Assembly: GCA_036477795.1 (NCBI GenBank)
Contig: JAZGDL010000125.1
Coordinates: forward strand, 1 to 6,617
Direction of reading: 5' to 3'
DNA length: 6,617 nt
Origin: JAZGDL01 sp036477795
Lineage (GTDB): Bacteria > Planctomycetota > Phycisphaerae > UBA1845
In this document: positions 1-6,060 of the stretch, piece by piece
Position numbering within the stretch: the first letter of the stretch is position 1
How the letters are laid out: every line of letters begins with the position of its first letter
Notes under the pieces: generated by a model
The model's database searches: none
Told to the model about the DNA's origin: nothing
What the model saw: only the letters and a program-made list of their open reading frames with translations
Made by a program: the position numbers and the translations under genes

Positions 1-386
1 TATATGTCTATGAGGTGGTGCAGGAAGCATTCCACGGGTCCATTGGGTTGGCGGCCGCCGTATTGACCGTATTCGTCAATATGTACGCCCGCAAGCGCGT
101 GGCCGCATGCGTGGGGCCGAGCCTGACATTCAAGTTCTGGCTCTACCTTCCGGCGATCCTGTTTCTTGTGGTCCCCATAGCGGTCAAGGTAGCCGTCTAT
201 CTAGCCGGCAACGGAGATCGGAGTTTTTGGGATCATCTCTTCTCGCTGCTGCCCCTATTTCTCAAACTTGGCGTTCCGGCGGGAACATTACTCTGGGCGT
301 ACATTGTGATCGGGAAGCTGAGCGCGCCGGAGGGCGTGGAACCGATGAGATACCCAACGGCTCGTGTCGCACCGCCAAGGCGTTAG
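1..386 (+). CDS. C-terminal part of an integral membrane protein, function unknown (5' partial)
   Basis: The reading frame is open to the window edge (first complete codon at 3) and ends with TAG at 384-386, so the true start probably lies upstream. GTG codons at 15 and 18 lack a convincing ribosome binding site. Three hydrophobic segments are visible: around GSIGLAAAVLTVF, around FWLYLPAILFLVVPIAVKV, and around LLPLFLKLGVPAGTLLWAYIV. They are joined by short basic or polar loops, and the tail is hydrophilic and Pro/Arg-rich (…TARVAPPRR). This indicates an inner-membrane protein or the membrane domain of a larger one. I do not recognise a family and see no catalytic motif. The gene converges on yggS with only 15 bp between the stop codons, so it is not co-transcribed with anything else in the window. 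Confidence 0.65.
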   Translation, partial: YVYEVVQEAFHGSIGLAAAVLTVFVNMYARKRVAACVGPSLTFKFWLYLPAILFLVVPIAVKVAVYLAGNGDRSFWDHLFSLLPLFLKLGVPAGTLLWAYIVIGKLSAPEGVEPMRYPTARVAPPRR

Positions 387-401
387 GAGGCCGGAGTCCC
401 C

Positions 402-1181
402 CTACAGGCCGGCACACGAATCGTCGAGATCGGCGCCTCGAGCGCCTTCAAACAGAGCGCTTCCGATCCGCAGCAGGTTGGCTCCGCACTGGACCGCGAT
501 CTCGAAATCGCTGCTCATGCCCATGCTCAAAATGTCGAAAGTGTCACCGACCGCGTACTCGCTGCGCATTTCCTCAAACAGCTCAGCCACCCGAGAAAAC
601 GCGTTGCGCACGATCGTTTCGTCCGGCGTCAGCGGGGCCATCGTCATCAGGCCGCGCACCCGCAGGTTGGGCAGCGACGCGATCTGTTCCCCGAGATGGG
701 CGGCGGCGCAAACCGCGGCGCCCCCCTTCTGCGGCTCGTCCGCGCAGTTCACTTCCAACAAAACGTCCACCCGACGTGAATGCCCGTCAGCGCGTTTATT
801 AATCTCCTCAGCCAGTCGCAACCGGTCTACCGAGTGAATCATAGCCACAGACGGAAGCAGGACGCTGACCTTCTTGCGTTGCAGATTCCCCACCATGTGC
901 CACCGAGGTGCTCTTGGCGGCTCGCCCGACGACTCCGGCTCCTGCCGCCGCTGCAGGAACTCGGAAACCGCGGCGGCTCGCTCCGTAAGCTGCTGAACCC
1001 GGTTCTCACCCAGGTCGGTCACGCCCATCTTCACCAGCGCCAGGATTACATCCATACCGACGGACTTGGTCACTACGACCAGATACACGGAATCCGGATC
1101 GCGGTGTGTGCGTGTGCAGGCTTCTTCGATGCGAGCCCTCACCGCCGCCAAGTTCGCCTGTAGTTTTTCTTCAAGCCCCAT
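402..1181 (-). CDS. yggS: YggS/PLPBP family pyridoxal-phosphate homeostasis protein
   Basis: This 259-residue protein belongs to the YggS/PROSC (PLPBP) family. These are fold-type III PLP-binding proteins that buffer intracellular pyridoxal 5'-phosphate and affect amino/keto acid balance; no enzymatic reaction is established. Visible family signatures are the PLP-lysine segment LVVVTK (Lys39), LGENRVQ (57-63), WHMVGNLQRKK (94-104), RGLMTMAP (176-183), LSMGMSSDFEIA (218-229) and the phosphate-binding RIGSALF (238-244). The length is slightly above the usual 230 or so, mainly because of an Arg/Glu/Pro-rich insert at about 78-93 before WHMVG. The start is ATG at 1181 because family homology begins there. 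The frame stays open upstream to 1598 but that part is only antisense to trmB. AAGGA lies about 13 nt upstream, rather far for a ribosome binding site. The gene is divergent from trmB and convergent with the membrane protein gene. Confidence 0.93.
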   Translation of the reverse strand: MGLEEKLQANLAAVRARIEEACTRTHRDPDSVYLVVVTKSVGMDVILALVKMGVTDLGENRVQQLTERAAAVSEFLQRRQEPESSGEPPRAPRWHMVGNLQRKKVSVLLPSVAMIHSVDRLRLAEEINKRADGHSRRVDVLLEVNCADEPQKGGAAVCAAAHLGEQIASLPNLRVRGLMTMAPLTPDETIVRNAFSRVAELFEEMRSEYAVGDTFDILSMGMSSDFEIAVQCGANLLRIGSALFEGARGADLDDSCAGL

Positions 1182-1211
1182 CGTGTTAAGATGATCCTTG
1201 CGCACGCTTGG

Positions 1212-1240
1212 ATCATACCAGCGTGATGAGATATGGTCAC
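1212..1240 (-). promoter_or_regulatory. Candidate sigma70-type promoter for yggS
   Basis: On the minus strand, TATGAT (plus 1212-1217, five of six to TATAAT) follows GTGACC (plus 1235-1240, four of six to TTGACA) with a spacer of exactly 17 bp. It would start a transcript near 1205, about 25 nt before the yggS ATG at 1181. The -35 element overlaps the first codons of the divergent trmB gene. Motif match only. Confidence 0.3.
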
Positions 1241-1919
1241 CATCGGCGACATCATTGTTGAACCCCCTGCTGACGGTGTGGTGATCCACCCTGTGAAGTG
1301 GTTCAACTCCCCCGGAGACGTCGAACTCGAGATCGGCTGCGGAAAGGGCGGGTTTCTCTTGCGCCGCGCCCAAGCTCACCCCGAAAAAAGGCTGATCGGC
1401 ATCGAATGGGCCAACAAGTACTTCAAATACGCCGCCGATCGAATGGCCCGATGGGGAATCGACAACGTGCGTATCATGCGCACGGACGCCGCCCACCTTG
1501 TGAAGCATCACCTGGCCCCGCAGTGCCTGAGCGCACTCCACGTTTATCACCCCGACCCCTGGCCTAAGAAAAGGCATCACAAACGGCGATTGTTTCACCC
1601 CGAGTTCGTCGATGCAGCCGTGCGGGTGTTAGCCCACGGAGGGCGCTGGGCCATTCAGACCGACCACGCCGAATACTTTAACGTCATCCGCAGGCACATC
1701 CTGGCACACCCGGCGTTGAAAGAAATTCCCTTCAACGCCCCTGAATTCGGCGTACAAGACGAAATGGTCAACACCAACTTCGAGATCAAGTATCAGCGCC
1801 AAGGCCGCATCTTTCATCGACTCGCCGTCATAAAATGCGATCCAGACCACACCGCTATCAGCATGCACAATTCGGCGACACGCTCCGAGCTCCGAGTGCC
1901 AGCGAGCGGTTTTTGTTAG
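1233..1919 (+). CDS. trmB: tRNA (guanine-N7-)-methyltransferase TrmB
   Basis: TrmB transfers a methyl group from S-adenosylmethionine to N7 of G46 in the tRNA variable loop, acting in the cytoplasm. The 228-residue protein shows the family motifs in order: SAM-binding ELEIGCGKGGF (31-41), IGIEW (55-59), MRTDAAHL (82-89), the hallmark PDPWPKKRHHKRR (107-119) with catalytic-type Asp108, QTDHAEYF (142-149), and TNFEIKYQRQG (181-191). By position, Glu33, Glu58, Asp85, Asp108, Asp144 and Glu184 correspond to the acidic residues used by the E. coli enzyme. ATG 1233 is chosen because an in-frame TGA at 1227-1229 lies two codons upstream; GATGAG just before it is only a weak ribosome binding site. 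After RIFHRLAVIK there is a tail of about 28 residues with no motif I recognise, encoded partly within a possible terminator. The gene is divergent from yggS, and the next gene has its own promoter. Confidence 0.95.
   Translation: MVTIGDIIVEPPADGVVIHPVKWFNSPGDVELEIGCGKGGFLLRRAQAHPEKRLIGIEWANKYFKYAADRMARWGIDNVRIMRTDAAHLVKHHLAPQCLSALHVYHPDPWPKKRHHKRRLFHPEFVDAAVRVLAHGGRWAIQTDHAEYFNVIRRHILAHPALKEIPFNAPEFGVQDEMVNTNFEIKYQRQGRIFHRLAVIKCDPDHTAISMHNSATRSELRVPASGFC
1881..1916 (+). terminator. Possible intrinsic terminator overlapping the end of trmB
   Basis: CGCTC (1881-1885) can pair with GAGCG (1904-1908), and the hairpin is followed by GGTTTTTGTT (1908-1917), which runs into the trmB stop codon. 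The stem is only 5 bp and the loop is 18 nt, though the loop contains the palindrome GAGCTC. The T-rich tract right after the stem is suggestive, and the next gene has its own promoter, but the stem is weak. Confidence 0.25.
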
Positions 1920-1925
1920 ACTCTC

Positions 1926-1954
1926 TTAATTCTCGGTCCTGAATCGGGTATAAT
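1926..1954 (+). promoter_or_regulatory. Candidate promoter of the exported TPR protein gene
   Basis: A perfect TATAAT lies at 1949-1954. The hexamer 17 bp upstream, TTAATT (1926-1931), matches TTGACA at only three of six positions. Transcription would start near 1961, about 20 nt before the ATG at 1982, and the leader would include the AGAGG ribosome binding site (1967-1971). The promoter lies just after the trmB stop codon. Confidence 0.45.
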
Positions 1955-1981
1955 CATCGCCAAGACAGAGGCTGAACAACG

Positions 1982-2833
1982 ATGATCATCACAGTGAGGA
2001 CCAGCGTCACCGCCGCCGCAGCAAGCGTGCTGCTCGCAAGCGCCGTACTGTTCGCCCAACAGCCCCCGCCGCCGAACCAAGCGGACAGCGCCGACACCCA
2101 GGCGCCCCCCAACGAAATCCATCCCATCCAGCCAGACCGCGCCTACCGATCGAAGCGCGATCGAACGCTTTCGCGGCACGAGAGGTTTGGTTTCAGCGAT
2201 ATTCCCCCCGGCTACACCCGCGCCCAATGGAATCGCACCCCGGCTGTCACCGAAAGCTACGATCGTGGCTACGAGGACGGCTTCGAACAAGGCTGGCGCG
2301 CAGCCCGCAGGGCTGCAGCCAATCAGCGCAGCGACTCGCTGCACGCCGCAGCCCTTACCCAAGGCCTGGAACACTTCCACAACCGCCGCTACGGCGCCGC
2401 CGCCAGAAACTTCATCCTGGCCGCCAGGAAAGATCAAGGTGATCCGCTAAGCCGACTGCACGCCGCGCACGCCATGACCGCCCTTCAGCATTACGATGAT
2501 GCTTACCACCTCATCCGCCGTGCATTTCAGTTGCAGCCCGAACTGGCCTACGTAGCCATGGACATTCGCCGCGACTACTCCGATCAAACGGAATTCCAAA
2601 AGCACCTGGAACAGCTCGAAAAGCGCGCCAAAGCTGCGAAAGACAATGCCAGAGTTTGGACTGTGCTCGGTTACTACCGTCTCTTCTCCGATCGCCCTGC
2701 CGCAGCCTACCGTGCCCTGCGGCACGCCTGCCAACTCGACCGCGACGACAAGTTTGCCGCCCGGCTTCTCAACGCCGCGCGCATCAGCATACCCGCCGCA
2801 GTGGACGCGGAGACGGAGGCAGGTTCGCGTTAG
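1982..2833 (+). CDS. Exported TPR-like repeat protein of unknown function
   Basis: This 283-residue protein starts at ATG 1982, with AGAGG (1967-1971) ten bases upstream. Residues 1-25 look like a Sec signal peptide: a basic Arg6, a hydrophobic Ala/Val/Leu core, and likely cleavage after LFA at 25. A Gln/Pro/Asp-rich linker (26-52) and a basic segment follow, then SYDRGYEDGFEQGW (92-105). Helical TPR-like repeats are visible at about 121-154 (LTQGLEHFHNRRYGAAARNF), 155-188 (LHAAHAMTALQHYDDAYHLI) and 223-256 (VWTVLGYYRLFSDRPAAAYRAL). A charged, possibly coiled segment EFQKHLEQLEKRAKAAK (204-220) lies between the last two. The expected role is a periplasmic or envelope protein-interaction scaffold; no catalytic residues are apparent. 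The partner cannot be inferred, since the gene stands alone between trmB and a non-coding stretch. Confidence 0.8.
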   Translation: MIITVRTSVTAAAASVLLASAVLFAQQPPPPNQADSADTQAPPNEIHPIQPDRAYRSKRDRTLSRHERFGFSDIPPGYTRAQWNRTPAVTESYDRGYEDGFEQGWRAARRAAANQRSDSLHAAALTQGLEHFHNRRYGAAARNFILAARKDQGDPLSRLHAAHAMTALQHYDDAYHLIRRAFQLQPELAYVAMDIRRDYSDQTEFQKHLEQLEKRAKAAKDNARVWTVLGYYRLFSDRPAAAYRALRHACQLDRDDKFAARLLNAARISIPAAVDAETEAGSR

Positions 2834-2865
2834 CAGCCACCGCCCGCCGACGAGCACCGCACAAC

Positions 2866-2908
2866 AAAAAAAACTTCCGGGCCTGCAAACAATCAGCAAA
2901 CCCGGAAG
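2866..2908 (-). terminator. Strong intrinsic terminator for minus-strand transcription
   Basis: CTTCCGGG (2874-2881) and CCCGGAAG (2901-2908) form a perfect 8-bp stem with a 19-nt loop. The eight A residues at 2866-2873 mean that minus-strand RNA would end with this hairpin followed directly by eight U residues. On the plus strand there is no T tract after the hairpin, so it does not serve the TPR gene that ends at 2833. Confidence 0.75.
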
Positions 2909-2983
2909 CCCGCCACGGCTAAAAAGCCGCAAAATCAAATTGCAACAGCTATTCCTGACCCAAAGGGCGGCGCCCCACAATTC
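2866..2983 (-). ncRNA. Candidate small structured RNA of about 118 nt
   Basis: A minus-strand transcript starting about 7 nt after the -10 element (near 2983) and ending in the U tract at 2866 would be about 118 nt long. It contains a 5-bp hairpin with a UUUU loop (CGGCU/AGCCG, plus 2916-2929), a GC-rich 5' segment (GGGGCGCCGCCC) that can self-pair, and the terminator hairpin. The AGAGGAG sequence (plus 2983-2989) falls between the -10 element and the predicted start site, so it would not act as a ribosome binding site in the RNA. No plausible protein is encoded before the terminator. I recognise no known RNA family. The CAGGCCCGGAAG run in the terminator recalls the SRP RNA tip only superficially. 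Confidence 0.4.
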
Positions 2984-2989
2984 TCCTCT

Positions 2990-3018
2990 AAGTTACCACG
3001 CTTCCTGCATGGTGTCAA
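2990..3018 (-). promoter_or_regulatory. Candidate promoter driving the minus-strand small RNA
   Basis: On the minus strand a perfect TTGACA (plus 3013-3018) is followed by a 17-bp spacer and TAACTT (plus 2990-2995, three of six to TATAAT). A TGG directly before the -10 hexamer gives an extended -10 arrangement. No minus-strand protein gene starts downstream; the first signal met is the strong terminator at 2866-2908. Confidence 0.45.
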
Positions 3019-3078
3019 CGCACCGAAGGCCCTCCGACGCAAGGCTGTGTGTCATCTAACCATATGCTCAGACAGTAC

Positions 3079-3393
3079 TTACGCTGCCGTGAACCTTGAG
3101 GTGTACAACAAATGACAGGTGAGCGCCGAAGGGGTGCGGGGCCACTCCGGGAGATGACTCTTAGCACGATTATTTTGGCTCAACGCGGGCAAACTCGCCA
3201 ACGCCAGGCTCGGCACGGGAAAACCGCCGAGCACGCCGCCGTTCCGAGAATCGTCAAGATTATGGAACATCGGTGCCAAGGTCCGGTGATCCAACACATC
3301 AATATGCTGCATCGGGCGGCGTCCAGCAGCGGATTCGCCACGTAGTTGCGGTTCCGCTTGCAGTCGGATGGGTGGTAGCCGTAGAATCATCAG
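3079..3393 (-). other. Gene-free stretch, possibly holding a decayed minus-strand gene
   Basis: Between the small-RNA promoter and the cytochrome gene I find no protein I can name. On the minus strand one frame is open through this stretch and ends at 3079-3081. Part of an adjacent minus frame (plus about 3304-3386, reading FYGYHPSDCKRNRNYVANPL) has almost only G or C in third codon positions, which looks coding, but it has a stop immediately upstream. The plus strand also has a short open frame (3112-3345, 77 codons, basic, low complexity) with GAGG about 11 nt before its ATG. A 7-bp hairpin (GCTCGGC 3208-3214 with GCCGAGC 3226-3232) has no T tract. This could be a gene remnant with frameshifts or ordinary intergenic DNA. 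Confidence 0.2.
3358..3387 (+). promoter_or_regulatory. Possible promoter of the multiheme cytochrome gene
   Basis: TTGCAG (3358-3363, three of six to TTGACA) and TAGAAT (3382-3387, five of six to TATAAT) are separated by 18 bp, which would give a leader of about 100 nt before the ATG at 3494. The leader contains two copies of GCCGCGGGCC (3396-3405 and 3440-3449), spaced 44 bp start to start, each with the palindrome CCGCGG. These could be protein sites or chance in GC-rich DNA. Confidence 0.25.
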
Positions 3394-3493
3394 GTGCCGC
3401 GGGCCGGAATGGGAACCCTTGACTGAGGCCAATCCACTCGCCGCGGGCCATGGTACGCATGACTCGATTGACGGTGTCGTGGGGGATGGGAGC

Positions 3494-5353
3494 ATGAAGA
3501 GACAGCCGCTCTGGGGCGTTTTATGCCTGATACTTTCCGCGGGATTGGCCCTCTACGCGGGTGATTTGCAGCTCGGGGCCGGCGGACCCGTTCCCACGAC
3601 GCTCGAGGACTTCTTCCAACCCGGCTCGCAGCCCAGTGGCGAAGTCCTCTACGAAACCTTCGTTTCCAGCGACAAGTGCAGACATTGTCACGATGTGGAC
3701 GGATCGACCGATCTGCTGATCTATTCACAGTGGCAGGGGAGCATGATGGCCCAGTCGGCCCGCGACCCGCTGTTCTTGGCTGCTCTGGCAATTGCCAACC
3801 AGGATGCGGCCTTTGCCGGCGATCTATGCATTCGCTGCCATACGCCGGGCGGGTGGATTTCCGGACGTTCGGAACCGACGGACGGAAGCGCTCTGATCGC
3901 CAACGATCGAGATGGGGTCAGTTGCAGCGTCTGTCACCGCCTGGTCGACCCGGTCTTCGAGCCGGGCGTCAGTCCAGCCGTTAACGAAGACATACTTGCC
4001 GACATCGATCCGTTTCCCATCAGTCCCGGCGGGGGCAACTACATCCTCGACCCGATGGACCGGCGCCGCGGCCCCTACGACGATATCACTTCTCCAGGTC
4101 ACGCTTGGTTGCGGACACCTTTCGTCCAGAGCTCGGAGATGTGCGCCACCTGCCACGACGTCAGCAACCCGGTTTTCCTGCGCCAGCCGGATGACACGTA
4201 CACGTTGACCGCGCTGGATAAAGCGCATCCGACGGGCGACAAGTTTGACATGTTTCCCCTGGAACGGACTTTCAGTGAGTGGCGGCACAGCGAGTTCGCC
4301 GCGACAGGCGTGGATATGGGCGGCCGGTTCGGTGGAAACGTTACCGTGGTCAGTACCTGTCAGGACTGCCACATGCCTGATACCACGGGCAGGGGGGCCA
4401 ATTCCCTCGAGGCCCCGGTTCGAAGCGACCTGGGCTCGCACGAGTTCAGCGGCGGCAACGCTTGGGTGCAGGACATGATTCTAAACCTGTATCCGGGCGA
4501 CAACCTCAACCCCGAATACCTGGAGGCGGGCAAGCAGCGGGCTATTTCCATGCTGCAGCGCGCCGGCACATTGGAGGTGACCCAAATCGGCAACCATATA
4601 AACGTCCGCCTGATCAATGAAACGGGGCATAAACTGCCCACCGGCTACCCCGAAGGACGCCGCATGTGGGTCAATGTCCAGGTGTTCGACGCGGGTGAGG
4701 CGTTGATCGAGGAGCGCGGGCACTACGATCCTCTTACCGCCGAATTGACCACTGGAGACACCAAGGTCTACGAGATCAACCTGGGCATCGATGCCGTAGT
4801 GTCGGCGGTGACCGGTATCCCGGAGGGCAAGAGCTTCCACTTCGCGGTGACCAGCGTGATCCTCAAAGACAACCGGATTCCGCCGCGGGGGTTCACCAAT
4901 GCAGCCTATCGGGCGGTGCAAGCGCAAGCGGTGGGCGCATCCTATGCTGATGGCCAGTACTGGGACGACACCCGTTTTCGTCTGCCCGCCGGTGCTGATT
5001 CGGTTACCGTAAACGTCAACTATCAAACGAGCAGCAAAGACTACGTGACGTTTCTGCGCGACGAGAACCACACGGATGACACCGGGGATGTGCTGTACGA
5101 GCAGTGGGAGCTTACGGGCAAGTCACCGCCCGTTCTGATGCTGACGGAGACGATAGCCCTCGATCCGTTCGCGGACGGCGATGCCAATGATGACGGTCGC
5201 GTCGATTTGTCCGATTATGGGTTATTTGTCGACTGCGTCACCGCACCCGGCGAGCCCAAGAGCGACCCCGATTGCGATGTGTTCGACTTTGACGCCGACG
5301 GAGATGTGGATCTGCCGGATTTCGGCGAGTTCCAGGTGGACTTTGACGGCTGA
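3494..5353 (+). CDS. Exported pentaheme c-type cytochrome with C-terminal dockerin-like domain
   Basis: This is a 619-residue electron-transfer protein outside the cytoplasm. The start is ATG 3494: GGGGGA (3481-3486) lies 7 nt upstream, and the product then opens with a clean signal peptide (MKRQPLWGVLCLILSAGLALYA). The frame is open further upstream to 3368, but that would bury the signal peptide. Five CXXCH haem c sites are present: CRHCH (62-66), CIRCH (112-116), CSVCH (144-148), CATCH (217-221) and CQDCH (289-293). Further His residues (SPGHAW, WRHSEF, SHEFSG, ETGHKLPTGYPEGRR) could be axial ligands. The region after about 300 looks beta-rich and carries no haem motifs. The C-terminus has two EF-hand-type loops of the dockerin kind, DANDDGRVDLSD (563-574) and DFDADGDVDLPD (598-609), which probably bind calcium. 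The redox partner and substrate are not apparent, and no quinol oxidase or haem maturation gene is adjacent. Confidence 0.88.
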   Translation: MKRQPLWGVLCLILSAGLALYAGDLQLGAGGPVPTTLEDFFQPGSQPSGEVLYETFVSSDKCRHCHDVDGSTDLLIYSQWQGSMMAQSARDPLFLAALAIANQDAAFAGDLCIRCHTPGGWISGRSEPTDGSALIANDRDGVSCSVCHRLVDPVFEPGVSPAVNEDILADIDPFPISPGGGNYILDPMDRRRGPYDDITSPGHAWLRTPFVQSSEMCATCHDVSNPVFLRQPDDTYTLTALDKAHPTGDKFDMFPLERTFSEWRHSEFAATGVDMGGRFGGNVTVVSTCQDCHMPDTTGRGANSLEAPVRSDLGSHEFSGGNAWVQDMILNLYPGDNLNPEYLEAGKQRAISMLQRAGTLEVTQIGNHINVRLINETGHKLPTGYPEGRRMWVNVQVFDAGEALIEERGHYDPLTAELTTGDTKVYEINLGIDAVVSAVTGIPEGKSFHFAVTSVILKDNRIPPRGFTNAAYRAVQAQAVGASYADGQYWDDTRFRLPAGADSVTVNVNYQTSSKDYVTFLRDENHTDDTGDVLYEQWELTGKSPPVLMLTETIALDPFADGDANDDGRVDLSDYGLFVDCVTAPGEPKSDPDCDVFDFDADGDVDLPDFGEFQVDFDG

Positions 5354-5494
5354 CGAGGCTATGGAACCGTAGTTACCGGGCGCGTTGACCGTTTGCACCG
5401 ATTGGGACTTTCGCGTCGCTGAACCTGAGGGTATCGGGTGCGCGCCAGGCTATCGAAGGGGTGTCGATTTCGGGAAACCCTATTTGATCGGCAA

Positions 5495-5513
5495 GCCCCA
5501 GAGGGCATGGGGC
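5495..5513. terminator. Hairpin in the convergent gap between the cytochrome gene and moaB
   Basis: GCCCCA (5495-5500) pairs perfectly with TGGGGC (5508-5513) around a 7-nt loop. It lies between two convergent stop codons (5353 and 5532), where a bidirectional terminator would be expected, but neither side has a T tract. It may be a factor-dependent or weak terminator. Nothing else is visible in 5354-5531. Confidence 0.25.
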
Positions 5514-5531
5514 ACCCGTGCATCGTGACGT

Positions 5532-6044
5532 TCACACATCGTGTTCAGCCAGGAGGTAAGCGATGTGGCCCAGCTCCGGCAGAATGAGTTCCTCCATGGC
5601 CAGCCGCACCGCGGCGGGCGATCCCGGCATGGAGAACACCGCCGTCCGCACCATCACCCCCGCCACCGCCCGCGACAGCATGGCGGCTGCGCCGATCTGC
5701 TCATAACTCTTGAGCCGAAACAGCTCCCCGAAGCCGTGAAGCTGTTTGTCGAGCAGCTTTACCACAGCCTCATAAGTGGTATCGCGCCGGGCCAGCCCCG
5801 TTCCGCCGGTGAGCAGCACCGCCGCGCACACCGGGTCATCCCGCAGGCTCTCCAGCATCTCCCGCACCTGCTCCGACTGGTCCTTGACAATGGCATAAGA
5901 GTGTATACGGTGCCCCCGGGAAAGCAGCAGATTCCGAATCAGTTCTCCGCCGGTGTCCGTATCCGGCGTGCGCGTGTCACTGACGGTGAGCACGCCGCAA
6001 GCCACCGAATCAACTGTCTTTCCCGCATGCACCGGAGCCGGCAT
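5532..6044 (-). CDS. moaB: Molybdenum cofactor biosynthesis protein MoaB (MogA/MoaB family)
   Basis: This cytoplasmic protein is in the MoaB/MogA family, which binds molybdopterin. MogA-type members adenylylate it before molybdate insertion, and MoaB does this in some organisms lacking MogA. The 170-residue length equals that of E. coli MoaB. Motifs in order are ACGVLTVSDTR (15-25), DTGGELI (30-36), LLTGGTGLARRDTTYEAV (77-94), GFGELFR (104-110), SYEQIGAAAMLSRAVAG (113-129), VFSMPGSPAAV (136-146), and a C-terminal ELILPELGHI. ATG 6044 is chosen because GAGGG (plus 6051-6055) lies 6 nt upstream and homology begins shortly after. The gene lies 222 bp downstream of the release-factor-like gene on the same strand, with an inverted repeat filling most of the gap, so co-transcription is uncertain. 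An AATAAT at the inner end of that repeat (plus 6064-6069) could act as a -10 element. No other Moco gene is in the window. Confidence 0.93.
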   Translation of the reverse strand: MPAPVHAGKTVDSVACGVLTVSDTRTPDTDTGGELIRNLLLSRGHRIHSYAIVKDQSEQVREMLESLRDDPVCAAVLLTGGTGLARRDTTYEAVVKLLDKQLHGFGELFRLKSYEQIGAAAMLSRAVAGVMVRTAVFSMPGSPAAVRLAMEELILPELGHIAYLLAEHDV

Positions 6045-6060
6045 CGATCGCCCTCGAGCG

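Noticed and set aside
390..413. GCCGG/CCGGC hairpin at the convergent end of the membrane protein and yggS genes as a terminator
   Set aside because: A 5-bp stem with a 14-nt loop and no T tract on either strand, within GC-rich DNA where such matches are common.
1182..1598. N-terminal extension of the yggS frame (139 extra residues upstream of Met at 1181)
   Set aside because: It is antisense to the SAM-binding half of trmB, shows no family similarity, and YggS homology begins exactly at the chosen Met.
2874..2908. SRP (4.5S) RNA, because minus-strand CAGGCCCGGAAG resembles the conserved SRP tip
   Set aside because: The conserved GGNAGCAG side after GGAAG is missing and is replaced by the U tract; the match is part of the terminator stem.
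2951..2978. 9-codon leader-peptide-like frame (GTG at 2978, ending TAG) before the minus-strand hairpins, resembling an attenuator
   Set aside because: There is no minus-strand gene downstream to be attenuated, and the ribosome binding site would fall outside the predicted transcript.
2447..2980. 177-codon minus-strand frame starting at TTG 2980, preceded by AGAGGAG
   Set aside because: It reads through the strong intrinsic terminator at 2866-2908 and then antisense to the TPR gene. The ribosome binding site would lie upstream of the predicted transcription start, and the spacing to TTG is only 2 nt.
3112..3345. 77-codon plus-strand gene
   Set aside because: The product is basic and low in complexity, with no recognisable motif and weak third-position bias; kept only as part of the description of the gene-free stretch.
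3368..3493. Earlier start for the cytochrome frame at 3368
   Set aside because: It would add 42 residues without homology before a textbook signal peptide; ATG 3494 has GGGGGA 7 nt upstream.
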